Below, piece by piece: positions 1 through 11,962 of a DNA stretch of 43,368 bases (the first letter of the stretch is position 1; each line of letters starts with the position of its first letter). The position numbers and the translations under genes are program-made. Location of the stretch: contig CAIVDO010000131.1 of NCBI GenBank assembly GCA_903904665.1, positions 1-43,368 of the forward strand, read 5' to 3'. This DNA is from an uncultured Actinomycetes bacterium (GTDB lineage Bacteria > Actinomycetota > Actinomycetes > Nanopelagicales > Nanopelagicaceae). The notes under the pieces were generated by a model that was not told where the DNA came from, made no database searches, and was given only the letters and a program-made list of their open reading frames with translations.

Positions 1-126
1 ATGCAGGCTTTGGCTAAGCGTGTCAACGGACGTACTGCGCCAGCTGGTGTTACAACACCTGTTGAATCAGTTTCAGCTGATCGCCGCGGTCCACGTAATC
101 AACCAAAACGCAAACATCGCAAATAG
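1..126 (+). CDS. secF: C-terminal end of a protein, probably SecF (partial, 5' truncated by window)
   Basis: Open frame from position 1 to TAG at 124-126 encoding ...MQALAKRVNGRTAPAGVTTPVESVSADRRGPRNQPKRKHRK*. Basic tail and position just upstream of rel fit actinobacterial secD-secF-rel order. Confidence 0.5.
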   Translation: MQALAKRVNGRTAPAGVTTPVESVSADRRGPRNQPKRKHRK

Positions 127-136
127 TTCTCGCTAA

Positions 137-2299
137 ATGGATACTTTGATTGCACCAGTTATTAGTGCGCTCAAAGAACACCATGCAACGAATAGTTTTG
201 ATGATGTTGAGCGTGCATTTCTAGTTGCCGAGAAAGCCCATGAGGGTCAATTTCGAAAATCCGGTGATCGTTATATAACGCATCCAGTGGCAGTGGCCAG
301 TATCTTGGCAGAGCTCGGACTCAACTCAGAGACAATCATCGCCGCACTTCTACATGACACAGTAGAAGACACTTCCTATTCACTTAAAGAACTACGCCAT
401 GATTTTGGTGATGAGATTGCTGGACTTGTTGATGGAGTTACTAAGTTAGACAAACTAACGTATGGCCCAACTGCAGAAGCTGAAACAGTTCGCAAAATGG
501 TGGTTGCAATGTCTCGGGATATCCGTGTGCTTGTAATTAAGTTGGCAGACCGCCTCCATAACGCTCGCACATGGAGATTTGTTTCATCAGAAAATGCTGA
601 ACGCAAAGCACGTGAAACTTTAGATATTTATGCACCCCTTGCTCATCGCTTGGGAATGAATGCAATCAAGTGGGAGCTCGAAGATCTCTCATTCGAAGTC
701 CTTGAACCAAAGAAGTTCGAGGAGATCTCTCGTCTCGTTGCAGAACGTTCACCTTCGCGCGACAAGTTGACTCATGATGTCATCGAAGTGGTCACAACCG
801 ATCTTGATGCAGATGGAATAAAGGCAACAGTTACCGGACGCAAGAAACATTTCTTCTCGGTGTATCAAAAGATGGTCGTCAGAGGACGTGAATTCAACGA
901 CATCTATGACTTAGTGGGAATTCGAGTCTTGGTTGAAGATGTGCGTGACTGTTACGCGGTTTTAGGTGCGATTCATGCTAGATGGAGTCCAGTACCAGGG
1001 CGATTTAAAGATTACATAGCTATGCCGAAGTTCAACTTATATCAATCACTGCACACAACGGTTATTGGACCAACCGGTAAAGCTATTGAGATACAGATTC
1101 GAACATATGACATGCATTCACGTGCAGAGTTCGGTATCGCAGCCCATTGGAAATACAAGCAGGGACATGAAAATAATGAAAGCTCTCCAGAGATGTTGTG
1201 GTTGCGCCAGCTCCATGAATGGCAGAAGGAGACTGAAGATCCATCAGAGTTCCTAGAGGCGTTGCGCTTTGATTTGGGATCACCTGAGGTATTTGTCTTT
1301 ACGCCTAAAGGCAGCGTTGTAGCCCTACCTGGTGGATCAACTCCAGTGGACTTTGCATTCTCAGTACACACCGACGTAGGCATCAGGTGCGCAGGGGCGA
1401 AAGTAAATGGACGTTTAGTTCCACTTGAATCTAGGTTAAATAATGGCGATGTGGTGGAGATCGTTACTAATAAAGGTGAACATGCCGGGCCTAGTCGCGA
1501 TTGGCTCAACTTTGTTAAAAGCCCACGTGCTCGTTCAAAGATCAAAGCTTGGTTTAGTAAAGAGCGCCGCGAAGAGGCGATAGATGCAGGTCGCGAATCC
1601 ATTGCACGTCAAATGCGAAAAGCTGGATTGCCATTACAGAAAATCTTTGCTGGTCACTCTCTCCTTGAATTAGCTCATGAGCTGCGATATCCAGATATTG
1701 ATGCCTTGTATTGCGCTGTCGGTGATGGGCATGTCTCTGCTGCATCGATTATCGATAAGTTGGTGGTGGCATTAGGTGTTGAGGATTCACATCCAGAGCC
1801 AACGATGGATATTTTTCCTACGCGCATGCCAACCACGCGTAGGTCAAGTAATGCAATTGATGTAGAAGGTGCCGATGATGTTTTAGTCAAGCTTGCACGT
1901 TGCTGCACACCAGTTCCTGGGGATGCCATCATGGGTTTCATAACTAAGGGGAGCGGAGTATCAATCCACCGCAACGATTGTATTAATGCCGCAGATTTGC
2001 TTCGAAATCAAATTGATCGCATTGTGAAAGTCTCATGGCGCATAGGATCATCCAGTATTTTCTTAGTCAACATTCAAGTTGAAGCACTTGATCGCGCATC
2101 ACTTTTGGCAGATGTAACTCGCACACTTTCAGATCAACATGTCAATATCTTGAGTGCATCTGTTAGTACGTCAAAGGATCGAACGGCGATATCACGTTTC
2201 ACATTCGAAATGGCTGATGCAACGCATTTAGATGCCGTGCTTGCTGCAGTGCGCAATATTGAAGGTGTGTACGACGTTTATCGCACCACTAACAACTAG
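137..2299 (+). CDS. rel: Bifunctional (p)ppGpp synthetase/hydrolase Rel (RSH family)
   Basis: HD hydrolase motif (LLHDTVEDT), synthetase motif RFKDYIAMPKFNLYQSLHTTV (RXKD type), TGS (VFVFTPKGSVVALPGGSTPVDFAFSVHTDVG) and C-terminal ACT. Confidence 0.95.
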   Translation: MDTLIAPVISALKEHHATNSFDDVERAFLVAEKAHEGQFRKSGDRYITHPVAVASILAELGLNSETIIAALLHDTVEDTSYSLKELRHDFGDEIAGLVDGVTKLDKLTYGPTAEAETVRKMVVAMSRDIRVLVIKLADRLHNARTWRFVSSENAERKARETLDIYAPLAHRLGMNAIKWELEDLSFEVLEPKKFEEISRLVAERSPSRDKLTHDVIEVVTTDLDADGIKATVTGRKKHFFSVYQKMVVRGREFNDIYDLVGIRVLVEDVRDCYAVLGAIHARWSPVPGRFKDYIAMPKFNLYQSLHTTVIGPTGKAIEIQIRTYDMHSRAEFGIAAHWKYKQGHENNESSPEMLWLRQLHEWQKETEDPSEFLEALRFDLGSPEVFVFTPKGSVVALPGGSTPVDFAFSVHTDVGIRCAGAKVNGRLVPLESRLNNGDVVEIVTNKGEHAGPSRDWLNFVKSPRARSKIKAWFSKERREEAIDAGRESIARQMRKAGLPLQKIFAGHSLLELAHELRYPDIDALYCAVGDGHVSAASIIDKLVVALGVEDSHPEPTMDIFPTRMPTTRRSSNAIDVEGADDVLVKLARCCTPVPGDAIMGFITKGSGVSIHRNDCINAADLLRNQIDRIVKVSWRIGSSSIFLVNIQVEALDRASLLADVTRTLSDQHVNILSASVSTSKDRTAISRFTFEMADATHLDAVLAAVRNIEGVYDVYRTTNN

Positions 2300-3594
2300 T
2301 TAAACTCAGCTAGGCCTTTGAGAGCTTCTTCTAACCACACTTTACGAGCTGCTGCTGATTCACTGGCTTCGGCAGCCTTCTTGGCATTGCCTGCAGCTAG
2401 AGATTTTGCCGCCACCTTCTCGTAGTTTTCAATTGATTCGCTCAGTTGCTTAACTACTTCGCTAGCACGGGCCTTTGCAGCAGGGTCAGTTTTACGCCAG
2501 ATTTCAGCCTCTGCCTCTTTGATTGTGGTTTCAACTGCATGGACACGTGCATCAAGAGTTGCGCGCTTATCGCGATGTGTCATGCCAATCTTGCTCCAAG
2601 CATTGAGATGTTCGCGTAATGCTTTCTTAGCATGATCTAGATCGGCGATAGGAAGAAGCGCCTCGATCGCAACAACTAACTCTTCACGCTTTGCAAGGTT
2701 AGTGGCCATTGTTGTGTCACGCTTTTCAAGGTCGGCGTTTTTAGCCGTGAAAAATTGATCCTGCGCAGCTTTAAAACGCGCCCACATCTTTGCATCATCG
2801 CTTGGCTTACCGCGTCCGGCAGCTTTCCAAGAATCCATAAGGGTCTTAAAGCGCTTAGCTGTAGGAACCCACTCTGTGGAAGTTGCAAGTTTTTCTGCCT
2901 CTTCAATGATCGCCTTCTTAGCATCTACAACGGTTTTTTGAACTGATTCAAGGGCTGCAAAGTGGGTGCGACGGCGCTTATCAAACTTATTTCGAGATGA
3001 TGAAAAACGCTTCCATAGATCAGCATCGGCCTTCTTATCTAGACGAGGCGCAGATTTCCATTCATCGAGCAGTACCTTGAGGCGATCGCCGGTAACTTTC
3101 CAACTTTCAGAAAGAGCCAAGCTCTCGGCTTCAGCAACAATCTTTTCCTTCTCGATGAGAATTTGCTCACGGCGCGCAGCTTTAGCAGCACCTTCGGCAG
3201 CTTTTTTGGCTTCATATGCTTCACGGTGGCCCTCGATTAGTGGCTCGATCTGTTCAACTGATGCAGAGAGAGCATCAAGATCGCCTACGCCGTTGAGTTC
3301 CTTAACTTGCTCGCGCAACTTCTTAACTGCTGCATATGCATCCGATGGAACTAGCGCGCCACTTTTAATTCGGGCGGCAAGTAGTGCAACTTCTGCTGCA
3401 AGTACTTCAAATTTACGCACGAAGTAGGCCAATGCCTCTTGCGCTGTTTTACCAGGATACGAACCCACTGCTTTTTCACCGGAGGATGTACGTACAAAGA
3501 CAGTTCCATCTTCGGCCACGCGGCCAAATGCTGATGGATCTCCGATCAGTGCGGATGCTGCACTAGCTTGATGTGTTGGATTGAATTCGCTCAT
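2296..3594 (-). CDS. DUF349 domain-containing protein
   Basis: Repeated W...F..ARD-like charged helical repeats (LWKRFSSSRNKFDKRRR, MWARFKAAQDQFFTAKN); conserved next to rel/MBL in Actinobacteria; SD GAAAGGA upstream. Confidence 0.85.
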   Translation of the reverse strand: MSEFNPTHQASAASALIGDPSAFGRVAEDGTVFVRTSSGEKAVGSYPGKTAQEALAYFVRKFEVLAAEVALLAARIKSGALVPSDAYAAVKKLREQVKELNGVGDLDALSASVEQIEPLIEGHREAYEAKKAAEGAAKAARREQILIEKEKIVAEAESLALSESWKVTGDRLKVLLDEWKSAPRLDKKADADLWKRFSSSRNKFDKRRRTHFAALESVQKTVVDAKKAIIEEAEKLATSTEWVPTAKRFKTLMDSWKAAGRGKPSDDAKMWARFKAAQDQFFTAKNADLEKRDTTMATNLAKREELVVAIEALLPIADLDHAKKALREHLNAWSKIGMTHRDKRATLDARVHAVETTIKEAEAEIWRKTDPAAKARASEVVKQLSESIENYEKVAAKSLAAGNAKKAAEASESAAARKVWLEEALKGLAEFN

Positions 3595-3767
3595 GGTGTA
3601 GTTCCTTTCAGCGCGTTGTTCTTATCTAGAACGTCGCTATCAGTGTGCGTGCTCACTCAAGGCGCACCTTGGATGAGCGTGAATCGTGCGGAGGTAAAAG
3701 GTACCCTGTCTTGGTGTGTGAGCGTCAATCGCTCCCATTTTTGAGCGTATGCGAAGGGGTAAAAGCG

Positions 3768-4430
3768 ATGCTTGTCGACTCTTTTGCTGCGCCAATGTAT
3801 GCCACTAACTGCTGGGTAATAGCGCCAGGCCCAGGCAGTGAATGCGTAGTAATTGATCCTGGGATGCCTGATGTCTCTGTGATGTTAGATGAGATTGTAA
3901 AGAAACACTCGCTTAAGCCAGTGGCAGTTATTGCCACGCATGGCCATCTCGATCACACCTTTTCTATACAACCTATAGCCGATGGATACTCGATTCCCGC
4001 CTACATTCACTCTCTAGATCGCTTTGCGCTGGCTCACCCTGAACGCATTCACGGGCCAGAATTTGTAGCGACATTATCGGCTATGGAGTTTGCCGAACCA
4101 GGCGATGTAAGAGAATTGCGCAATGAGGAAGTCGTCGAGCTTGTGGGCATGAAATTTAAAGCCATCCACGCACCTGGACACACCGCTGGTTCGCTGGTCT
4201 TTGTTGTTGACGATGAATTATTAATCAGCGGCGATGTTCTCTTTGCTGGTTCGATTGGTCGCACTGATACGCCGGGCGGATCAGCCGAAGCGATGGAGAC
4301 AACTTTGCGCAAGAAAATCATGCCATTACCAGATCACTTAAGGGTGTTGCCTGGGCACTATGAAGAGACGACTATGGCGGCAGAGAAGAAAAATAATCCA
4401 TATTTGACTGCGCTCAAAGGGCGTTACTAA
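3768..4430 (+). CDS. MBL-fold metallo-hydrolase (glyoxalase II-like)
   Basis: THGHLDH metal motif, [30 protein letters not shown]. Start set at ATG 3768 (SD GAAGGGG) rather than the longer ORF start 3645. Confidence 0.88.
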   Translation: MLVDSFAAPMYATNCWVIAPGPGSECVVIDPGMPDVSVMLDEIVKKHSLKPVAVIATHGHLDHTFSIQPIADGYSIPAYIHSLDRFALAHPERIHGPEFVATLSAMEFAEPGDVRELRNEEVVELVGMKFKAIHAPGHTAGSLVFVVDDELLISGDVLFAGSIGRTDTPGGSAEAMETTLRKKIMPLPDHLRVLPGHYEETTMAAEKKNNPYLTALKGRY

Positions 4431-5680
4431 TGGCTGGGAAGAAAATTGCCGCGCCAAAGGGCGTCAGTGAATATTTTCCACCGCGATCTGCAGCCTTTGA
4501 ATTTGTTCGCGACTGTTTAATCAACCCAGCGAAAAATGCGGGTTATCAATTAATCGAGCTTCCAGTCTTTGAAGACACAGAGTTATTTACTCGTGGTGTT
4601 GGTGAATCAACTGATGTTGTCTCAAAAGAGATGTACACATTTCTAGATCGTGGAGATCGCTCCATTACCTTGCGTCCTGAAGGAACGGCCGGAGTAATGC
4701 GTGCAGTAATCGAACATGGATTAGATCGTGGGCAACTTCCTGCAAAACTTTGGTACTCCGGTCAGTTCTTTCGGGCAGAGCGTCCGCAGGCTGGTCGCTA
4801 CCGTCAGTTCTATCAAGTGGGTATCGAAGCAATCGGCTTAGATGATGCCGCCATTGATGCTGAAGTGATTGCAATTGCAGATGCTGGTTTTAAGGCTATA
4901 GGTCTTACTCAATACCGTTTAGATATAACTAGTTTGGGTGATGCACAATCGCGTGCGGCACATAGAGTGGATTTATTGAACTTTATTGCAAAGATGAATC
5001 TCGATGAAGCAACCTCAGCGCGTGCTGCCATTAATCCATTGCGCCTATTTGATGACAAGCGCCCAGAGATATCAAAGGCAATGGAAGATGCGCCGCTACT
5101 GATGAATTACCTCAGCGAAAGTTCGCGTCAACATTTTGAGCAAGTAAAGAAGTACTTGGATGTTTTGGGGATTTCATATGTCCTTAATCCACGTATGGTT
5201 CGCGGGCTTGATTACTACACAGGCACAACTTTTGAATTTGTACATGAGTTACTTGGTGCTCAATCTGGAATTGGTGGGGGAGGCCGTTACGACGGCCTTA
5301 TGGCCGAACTTGGTGGCCAGGCCCTTTCTGGTATTGGTTTTGGTTTAGGTGTAGATCGCGCACTTCTTGCCGCGCAGGCCGAAGGTGTAATTAGCCAAGA
5401 GTCATTTGTCTCAGATTTATTTATTATTCCACTGGGCGAACGTGCAAAGGAAAAGGCTTTACAAATCGCTTCTGCATTACGAGCTGGCGGCAAAATCGTT
5501 GAAATTTCCTTTGGAGATCGCGCCCTTAAAGGGTCGATGAAGGGCGCCGATAAGAGTGGTGCGCGATATGTCGTCGTCCTAGGTGACTCTGAAATCACAA
5601 GTGGCACGGTTGAAGTAAAAGAGATGAAAACCGGTGCTACTTCATCAGTTAAGATTGACTCATTAATCAGCGCACTTTAG
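4430..5680 (+). CDS. hisS: Histidyl-tRNA synthetase
   Basis: Class II aaRS motifs ([57 protein letters not shown]). Confidence 0.96.
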   Translation: MAGKKIAAPKGVSEYFPPRSAAFEFVRDCLINPAKNAGYQLIELPVFEDTELFTRGVGESTDVVSKEMYTFLDRGDRSITLRPEGTAGVMRAVIEHGLDRGQLPAKLWYSGQFFRAERPQAGRYRQFYQVGIEAIGLDDAAIDAEVIAIADAGFKAIGLTQYRLDITSLGDAQSRAAHRVDLLNFIAKMNLDEATSARAAINPLRLFDDKRPEISKAMEDAPLLMNYLSESSRQHFEQVKKYLDVLGISYVLNPRMVRGLDYYTGTTFEFVHELLGAQSGIGGGGRYDGLMAELGGQALSGIGFGLGVDRALLAAQAEGVISQESFVSDLFIIPLGERAKEKALQIASALRAGGKIVEISFGDRALKGSMKGADKSGARYVVVLGDSEITSGTVEVKEMKTGATSSVKIDSLISAL

Positions 5681-5703
5681 ATGTAGGGATGTAGAAGGCA
5701 ATT

Positions 5704-7455
5704 ATGTTAAGAACTCACGATGCAGGCTCATTGCGCAAATCCGATGTCGGGACCACAGTTACTTTGGCCGGTTGGGTTTCACGCCGTCGTGATCATGGCG
5801 GAGTTGCCTTTATCGACCTTCGCGATGCCTCTGGCTCAGTTCAGGTTGTTATTCGCGATGAAAATCTAGCTGGATCTCTTCGCGCAGAGTGGTGTCTACT
5901 TATCACTGGTGAAGTTCTAGCCCGCCCTGAAGGAAATGAAAACCTTAACCTTCCAACAGGTGAAATTGAAATTATGGGCGACACGGTTGTAGTCCTGAGT
6001 GAATCAGCGCCTTTACCTTTCCCGATTGATTCAGGAAATGACTCTGAGATCAGCGAAGAAGTTCGTTTGAAGTATCGCTACCTTGATCTGCGTCGTGAAA
6101 AGCCTGCAGCAAACCTGCGACTTCGTTCTAAAGTTACTTCAACAATTCGCCGTGTAATGGAAGATGAAGCTTTCCTTGAGATCGAAACCCCGTATCTAAC
6201 GCGTTCGACTCCTGAAGGAGCACGCGACTTTTTAGTTCCGGTTCGCCTACAGCCAGGTAGTTGGTATGCCCTACCGCAATCACCCCAGCTCTTTAAGCAG
6301 TTACTGATGGTGGCTGGCATGGAAAAGTATTACCAGATTGCACGTTGTTTTAGAGATGAAGATTTCCGTGCAGATCGCCAACCAGAGTTCACACAATTAG
6401 ATATTGAAATGTCCTTTATTGATCAAGAGGATATTTTGGCCGTTGCAGAAAAGATTGTTGCTCGTATCTGGAAAGAGGCAGTTGGATACACAATCCCACT
6501 ACCACTGCAACGCATGACATATGCAGATGCAATGTCTCGATACGGCTCTGATAAACCTGATCTACGTTTTGGTTACGAACTAACGGAACAGACGGCATAT
6601 TTCGCGCAAACAACTTTCCGAGTATTTCAAGCTGCCTATGTTGGAAGCGTTGTTATGCCTGGGGGAGCGGGCTCACCACGACGTGAACTTGATGCTTGGC
6701 AGGATTGGGCAAAAGCACGCGGCGCCAAAGGACTTGCATACATTCTTGTTAATGAGGATGGAACTCTTGGTGGTCCAGTTGCTAAAAATATCTCTGAGCA
6801 AGAATGCGCTGGAATTGCAGCGGCAGCTGGAGCAAAGCCAGGTGATGCGATTTTCTTTGCGGCAGGAGAACGAAGTGCTTCACAAAATCTTCTTGGTGCA
6901 GTTCGCTTAGAGATAGGCAAGCGTTGCAATCTCATTGCATCCGATAAGTGGGAGTTCTTGTGGGTTGTTGATGCCCCAATGTTTGAGCCAACAGATAACG
7001 GTGGATGGACTGCGGTTCACCACCCATTTACCGGACCAAAACCAGAGTTTGCTAAAACATTTGCTCAAGATCCAGCATCGGCCCTTGCTTATGCCTATGA
7101 CATCGTTCTTAATGGAACTGAGTTAGGTGGAGGATCAATCCGTATCCATGATCGCCAGATCCAGAAAGATGTATTTAATGTTATTGGCTTAAGTGATGAA
7201 GAAGCACAGAGTAAGTTCGGCTTCTTGCTCGAGGCATTTAACTATGGCCCTCCTCCACATGGTGGAATCGCACTAGGGCTCGATCGTGTTTGTGCTTTGT
7301 TGACTGGATCAGATTCGATTCGCGAAGTTATCGCTTTTCCAAAGACTGCAAGCGGTGGAGACCCCTTAACTGGCGCCCCAACTCCTATTACTCCGGCGCA
7401 ACGCAGGGAGAGCGGTATTGATGGCGCTCCTAAAGCAGCGCCTCAGGTAGGCTAA
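5704..7455 (+). CDS. aspS: Aspartyl-tRNA synthetase
   Basis: [16 protein letters not shown]...[21 protein letters not shown] fold; class II motifs [32 protein letters not shown]. Confidence 0.97.
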   Translation: MLRTHDAGSLRKSDVGTTVTLAGWVSRRRDHGGVAFIDLRDASGSVQVVIRDENLAGSLRAEWCLLITGEVLARPEGNENLNLPTGEIEIMGDTVVVLSESAPLPFPIDSGNDSEISEEVRLKYRYLDLRREKPAANLRLRSKVTSTIRRVMEDEAFLEIETPYLTRSTPEGARDFLVPVRLQPGSWYALPQSPQLFKQLLMVAGMEKYYQIARCFRDEDFRADRQPEFTQLDIEMSFIDQEDILAVAEKIVARIWKEAVGYTIPLPLQRMTYADAMSRYGSDKPDLRFGYELTEQTAYFAQTTFRVFQAAYVGSVVMPGGAGSPRRELDAWQDWAKARGAKGLAYILVNEDGTLGGPVAKNISEQECAGIAAAAGAKPGDAIFFAAGERSASQNLLGAVRLEIGKRCNLIASDKWEFLWVVDAPMFEPTDNGGWTAVHHPFTGPKPEFAKTFAQDPASALAYAYDIVLNGTELGGGSIRIHDRQIQKDVFNVIGLSDEEAQSKFGFLLEAFNYGPPPHGGIALGLDRVCALLTGSDSIREVIAFPKTASGGDPLTGAPTPITPAQRRESGIDGAPKAAPQVG

Positions 7456-7459
7456 CAAC

Positions 7460-7819
7460 ATGGGTCCAGGTGGAGTTGCAACGATAATCGCTAGCTGCGC
7501 GCTGATGATTATTGCGCTAGCTGTTGCATATGTAATTATTCGTGTTGGCCGTTTAATAGATGAAGCGAAAGCTTCCCTAAAAACACTCACTGATGAAACA
7601 GCACCTCTGATTGATGAGGTCAACACAACAGTGACTCTTATCAATGGACCGCTCAAGAGCATTAATCGAATCACCAAGAACGCTGAAGATCTCTCCGATA
7701 AGGTAAATGAAGCTACAACTTCTTTTATGAGCAAGAATGGATCGGCAGTTAAAGTTGCTGGAGCCCTCCTATCTGCTGCATCGATGAAGAAATCTCGATC
7801 CAAGAAGAAGGCTGAGTGA
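7460..7819 (+). CDS. DUF948 domain-containing membrane-anchored protein
   Basis: N-terminal TM helix then VGRLIDEAKASLKTLTDETAPLIDEVNTTV; lies between aspS and alaS. Confidence 0.75.
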   Translation: MGPGGVATIIASCALMIIALAVAYVIIRVGRLIDEAKASLKTLTDETAPLIDEVNTTVTLINGPLKSINRITKNAEDLSDKVNEATTSFMSKNGSAVKVAGALLSAASMKKSRSKKKAE

Positions 7820-7828
7820 TCCTCACAA

Positions 7829-10501
7829 GTGGAATCCGCCGAGATCCGTTCGCGCTGGCTGCGCTTCTTTGAATCAGATAACCGTCAAGGGTTAACGCAT
7901 ACAGTTGTTCCATCGGCCTCATTAATTGCTGATGATCCCAATCTGCTTCTGGTTAACGCCGGCATGGTTCCTTTCAAGCCCTACTTTTTAGGTGAAGTCA
8001 CTGCACCGTATAAACGTGCAACATCAGTGCAAAAATGCGTACGTACTTTAGATATCGATGAAGTTGGAAAGACAACTCGTCACGCCTCTTTCTTTCAAAT
8101 GTGTGGAAACTTTTCCTTTGGGGACTACTTCAAAGAAGGTGCAATTACCTTGGCATGGGAGTTACTGACCCGCCCGATTAACGATGGTGGTTATGGTTTC
8201 GCGCAAGATCGTTTATGGGTAACTGTCTATTTAGATGATGATGAAGCTGCAGATATTTGGCACACCAAGATTGGCGTTCCTAAAGAGCGCATTCAACGCC
8301 GGGATATGGAAGATAACTTCTGGTCAATGGGAGTTCCGGGGCCGTGCGGTCCTTGTTCAGAGATTTATTACGATCGTGGCCCTGCATATGGCGCCGAAGG
8401 CGGACCGATTGCAGATGAGAATCGTTACATGGAAGTGTGGAACCTCGTCTTTATGCAAAATGAGCGCGGAGTTGGTTCTGGGAAAAATGATTATCCAATT
8501 CTAGGTGAGCTACCAGCAAAGAGTATTGATACTGGTTTAGGTTTAGAGCGTATGGCAGCACTATTGCAGGGCGTAGAAAACATCTATGAAATTGATACAA
8601 CGATGCAGATTCTCACTAAAGCATCACAACTAACAGGTGTTAAGTATGGTTCATCGGAGAAATCAGATGTTTCTCTTCGCATCATTGCAGACCATGCTCG
8701 CACTTCGGCGATGCTTATCGGTGATGGTGTCACACCAGGTAATGAAGGCCGCGGTTACGTTCTTCGCCGCATGATGCGCCGCACAATTCGTAACATGCGC
8801 CTGCTTGGTTCTATGGATCCAATCATGTCTGAATTAACTATTGCGGCAATTGGAGCAATGGGTCCGCAGTACCCAGAGTTAGTAAGTGATTCACAGCGAA
8901 TTCTTTCAGTGAGCGTGTCTGAAGAAGAGAGTTTTTTGCAAACACTCAAGAGCGGTACTCAGATTTTTGATGTTGCTAGTGAAGCCCTTAAAAAGAGCAA
9001 GAGTTCAGTTTTACCTGGCGAAGATGCATTTAAGCTTCACGATACTTATGGTTTTCCTTTTGATCTAACCCTAGAAATGGCGCGCGAAGAGGGCCTTGAA
9101 GTTGATGAAGATGGCTTCCGCCGTTTAATGAAAGAGCAAAAGGATCGCGCGAAAGCTGACTCGAAAGCAAAAAAGAGTGGGCACACAGATCTCTCGGTCT
9201 ATCGCCAAGTTGCTGATAAGAGCGGTAAATCTGAGTTCATTGGGTATTCGCACTTATCCAGTGAGTCAAAAATCAATGCGATATTAGTTGATGGCGCACT
9301 TGTCGGATCGGCCGATGCTGATCAAGAGGTAGAAATTGTTTTAGATCGCACACCGTTCTATGCAGAAGGTGGCGGGCAGTTAGCCGATGGCGGAACAATT
9401 ACATTAGCTAACGGTGCAGTAATTGAGATTGATGATGTGCAAACTCCTGTTCCCGGAGTCTTTGTTCATAGAGGTCGTGTACTCAGTGGTTGCGCAGAAA
9501 ACGGTTCTCACGCTGCGGCAACTATCGATATCGAACGCCGCCATGCGATTTCACGCGCACACACTGCTACACATATGGTTCATAAAGCATTCCGTGAACT
9601 TCTCGGAGAAACGGCTACGCAAGCTGGATCTGAGAACTCACCTGGGCGTTTTCGTTTTGATTTCCCGGCTACTGGCGCCGTTCCCGCATCAGTTCTCAAT
9701 GATGTTGAATCACGAGTTAACACCTTGCTTTTAGATAACTTGGAAGTAACTGCCGAGGTAATGTCACAAGATGCAGCCAAGAAGCTTGGCGCAATGGCAT
9801 TGTTTGGCGAGAAATATGGAGATCAAGTTCGTGTGGTGAGTGTTGGCGATTGGGCACGCGAATTATGCGGTGGTACTCACGTCTTGCGTTCAGGCCAATT
9901 AGGTGTTGTAAAACTACTCAGCGAATCTTCAATTGGAGCTGGCGTACGCCGCGTTGAAGCCCTTGTGGGTGTAGATGCTTATAAGTTCCTTGCGCGTGAA
10001 CATATCCTGCTGAACTCACTGACTGAAATCATTAAAGGTGCTCGTGTTGAAGAGCTACCAGAGCGCATCAACTCTTTAATTAACTCAATGAAAGAGATTG
10101 AGAAAGAACTTGGTTCTTTGCGCTCTGCCCAGGCGATGTCTCAAGTTGGCGACATTGCTAAGACAGCAACTGTCATTAATGGAACTACAGTTATTACAGC
10201 GCTTTTAGGTGATGGTATTTCTGGCGATGACTTACGAAAAATCGCCCTCGAACTGCGTAACGGAGCAGCGAACTGCGTTGTAGCACTTGTCAGTGTTAAT
10301 GATTCCAAGCCAGTTTTAGTAGTTGCGGCAAGTGATGGTGCTCGCGCCGGTGGCGTTAAAGCTGGAGCTTTGGTCAAGATCGGATCAACAGTTCTTGGCG
10401 GTGGCGGTGGCGGAAAAGATGATTTTGCCCAAGGCGGAGGAAGCGATGCTGCACAATCAATGGAGGCCTTAGCTGCCATTTCTCAAGCTCTCGTTGGATA
10501 A
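7829..10501 (+). CDS. alaS: Alanyl-tRNA synthetase (GTG start)
   Basis: [12 protein letters not shown]...[18 protein letters not shown], editing-domain [13 protein letters not shown] and CGGTHV, C-terminal [15 protein letters not shown]. Confidence 0.97.
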   Translation: MESAEIRSRWLRFFESDNRQGLTHTVVPSASLIADDPNLLLVNAGMVPFKPYFLGEVTAPYKRATSVQKCVRTLDIDEVGKTTRHASFFQMCGNFSFGDYFKEGAITLAWELLTRPINDGGYGFAQDRLWVTVYLDDDEAADIWHTKIGVPKERIQRRDMEDNFWSMGVPGPCGPCSEIYYDRGPAYGAEGGPIADENRYMEVWNLVFMQNERGVGSGKNDYPILGELPAKSIDTGLGLERMAALLQGVENIYEIDTTMQILTKASQLTGVKYGSSEKSDVSLRIIADHARTSAMLIGDGVTPGNEGRGYVLRRMMRRTIRNMRLLGSMDPIMSELTIAAIGAMGPQYPELVSDSQRILSVSVSEEESFLQTLKSGTQIFDVASEALKKSKSSVLPGEDAFKLHDTYGFPFDLTLEMAREEGLEVDEDGFRRLMKEQKDRAKADSKAKKSGHTDLSVYRQVADKSGKSEFIGYSHLSSESKINAILVDGALVGSADADQEVEIVLDRTPFYAEGGGQLADGGTITLANGAVIEIDDVQTPVPGVFVHRGRVLSGCAENGSHAAATIDIERRHAISRAHTATHMVHKAFRELLGETATQAGSENSPGRFRFDFPATGAVPASVLNDVESRVNTLLLDNLEVTAEVMSQDAAKKLGAMALFGEKYGDQVRVVSVGDWARELCGGTHVLRSGQLGVVKLLSESSIGAGVRRVEALVGVDAYKFLAREHILLNSLTEIIKGARVEELPERINSLINSMKEIEKELGSLRSAQAMSQVGDIAKTATVINGTTVITALLGDGISGDDLRKIALELRNGAANCVVALVSVNDSKPVLVVAASDGARAGGVKAGALVKIGSTVLGGGGGGKDDFAQGGGSDAAQSMEALAAISQALVG

Positions 10502-10934
10502 TCACTTTATGCAAAGAGGTCGCCGAGTCGCTTTTGATTATGGCGATGTGCGAATTGGGGTTGCCGTCTGTGATCCTGACGGGATTTTAGCTACGCCGGT
10601 AGTGACGCTAAAGAGAAACGATAAAAAACTTAAAGAACACATCCTGCAAATCTTCACTGACTACGAACCCATTCATATCTACGTTGGTAAACCCTGGCAT
10701 ATGGATGGCCGAGAAAGTGAGTCGGCAATCAAGGCCGTTAATTTTGCCAAGATGCTCAGCGAGATTACATCGTGCCCAGTCACACTCATTGATGAGCGGT
10801 TAAGTACCGTCACTGCAACGCGCAACATGCAGGATTCAGGAGTTAAAAGTAAGGATGCGAGATCGGCAATCGATCAAGCTGCAGCGGTGGCTATATTAAA
10901 TTTTGCCTTAGAGATTGACGCACAACAAGGATGA
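10494..10934 (+). CDS. ruvX: RuvX/YqgF Holliday junction resolvase-like protein
   Basis: [47 protein letters not shown]; overlaps alaS stop. Internal ATG at 10509 is an alternative start. Confidence 0.92.
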   Translation: MDNHFMQRGRRVAFDYGDVRIGVAVCDPDGILATPVVTLKRNDKKLKEHILQIFTDYEPIHIYVGKPWHMDGRESESAIKAVNFAKMLSEITSCPVTLIDERLSTVTATRNMQDSGVKSKDARSAIDQAAAVAILNFALEIDAQQG

Positions 10935-11962
10935 AGTTATTGAGCCATCCTTTGGCTCGGCTTGCTGCCGCTTTTGCTTGTATAGCCGTGCTTACTCTCT
11001 CTATTCATCTGCTTCGTTCACATGTATCTTCGGCGCCTGATTATGCAAGCGCGGTAATAGTTGATACGTCTGCGAAAGTGATCATAGAAATTCCAGCCGG
11101 TGCAAGTGGTTCAAAAGTCGCAGAGATACTCTTTGAAAAGGATGTTACTAAGTCAGCCCTTGCATATTTTAGAGCAGCAGTTGCTGATCCCCGCTCAGCC
11201 AAGGTTGCACCTGGTGCCCATGAGTTAAATACGAAGATTTCTGCTCGTCAAGCATTAGAACAACTACTAGATCCGGCGCGAATACCAAATCTGATTAAGA
11301 TTTTCGAGGGCGGCTGGAAGAGTGAAGTGATTGATTCAATGCTCAGATATGGATTCACTAAAAATGAGATAGAGCATGCATTTACCAAAGTTGTACTTCC
11401 CCAAGGTTTCACTGATGCCGAGGGCTTACTGTTCCCAGCGCAGTATTCTTTTCCTGCAGGTACAAGCGCCTTAGAAGCCGTACAGGCGATGGTGGATCGT
11501 TTCTCACATGAGGCGACCGGACAACAACTTCTATCGGCACAAGGAAAATTAACCCCAGCTCAATTGCTGACCATTGCCTCTTTGGTTCAAGCAGAAGGTG
11601 ATGCCAAGGATTTTGATAAGGTCTCAAGGGTAATTAGAAATCGTTTAGATATTTCTATGCCTTTGCAATTGGATTCCACCGTGCATTATGTGAAGAAAGT
11701 GCGCGGACAGATCTTCTTGAGCACGAATTCCACTCTTATTAAGTCGGCCTACAACACGTATAGAAAATATGGTCTACCACCGTCACCTATAGGAAATCCG
11801 GGGGCGTTGGCGATAGCCGCGGCCTTAAAACCAGCCGACGGGGATTGGCTCTTCTTTATTACAGTTGCACCTGGAGATACTCGTTTCACCAGATCAAATG
11901 ATGAGTTTCTATCGTGGAAAGCTCTTTATGAGAAGAATCGAAAGGCGGGTGCGTTTAATTGA
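10931..11962 (+). CDS. mltG: Endolytic transglycosylase MltG (YceG-like)
   Basis: N-terminal TM; IPAGASGSKVAEIL; LTIASLVQAEGDAKDFDKVSRVIRNRL; YNTYRKYGLPPSPIGNPGALAIAAAL. Confidence 0.93.
   Translation: MKLLSHPLARLAAAFACIAVLTLSIHLLRSHVSSAPDYASAVIVDTSAKVIIEIPAGASGSKVAEILFEKDVTKSALAYFRAAVADPRSAKVAPGAHELNTKISARQALEQLLDPARIPNLIKIFEGGWKSEVIDSMLRYGFTKNEIEHAFTKVVLPQGFTDAEGLLFPAQYSFPAGTSALEAVQAMVDRFSHEATGQQLLSAQGKLTPAQLLTIASLVQAEGDAKDFDKVSRVIRNRLDISMPLQLDSTVHYVKKVRGQIFLSTNSTLIKSAYNTYRKYGLPPSPIGNPGALAIAAALKPADGDWLFFITVAPGDTRFTRSNDEFLSWKALYEKNRKAGAFN

Noticed and set aside
1042-1602. 186-aa minus-strand ORF antisense to rel
   Set aside because: Lies wholly within a confidently coding gene, low-complexity translation with no recognisable family; shadow ORF.
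2966-3427. 153-aa + strand ORF opposite DUF349
   Set aside because: Ser/Arg/Ala-rich mirror of a Lys/Ala/Glu-rich coiled-coil gene; artefact.
4380-5710. T-box leaders upstream of hisS, aspS or alaS
   Set aside because: The gaps are 0-24 nt; no room for a T-box element.
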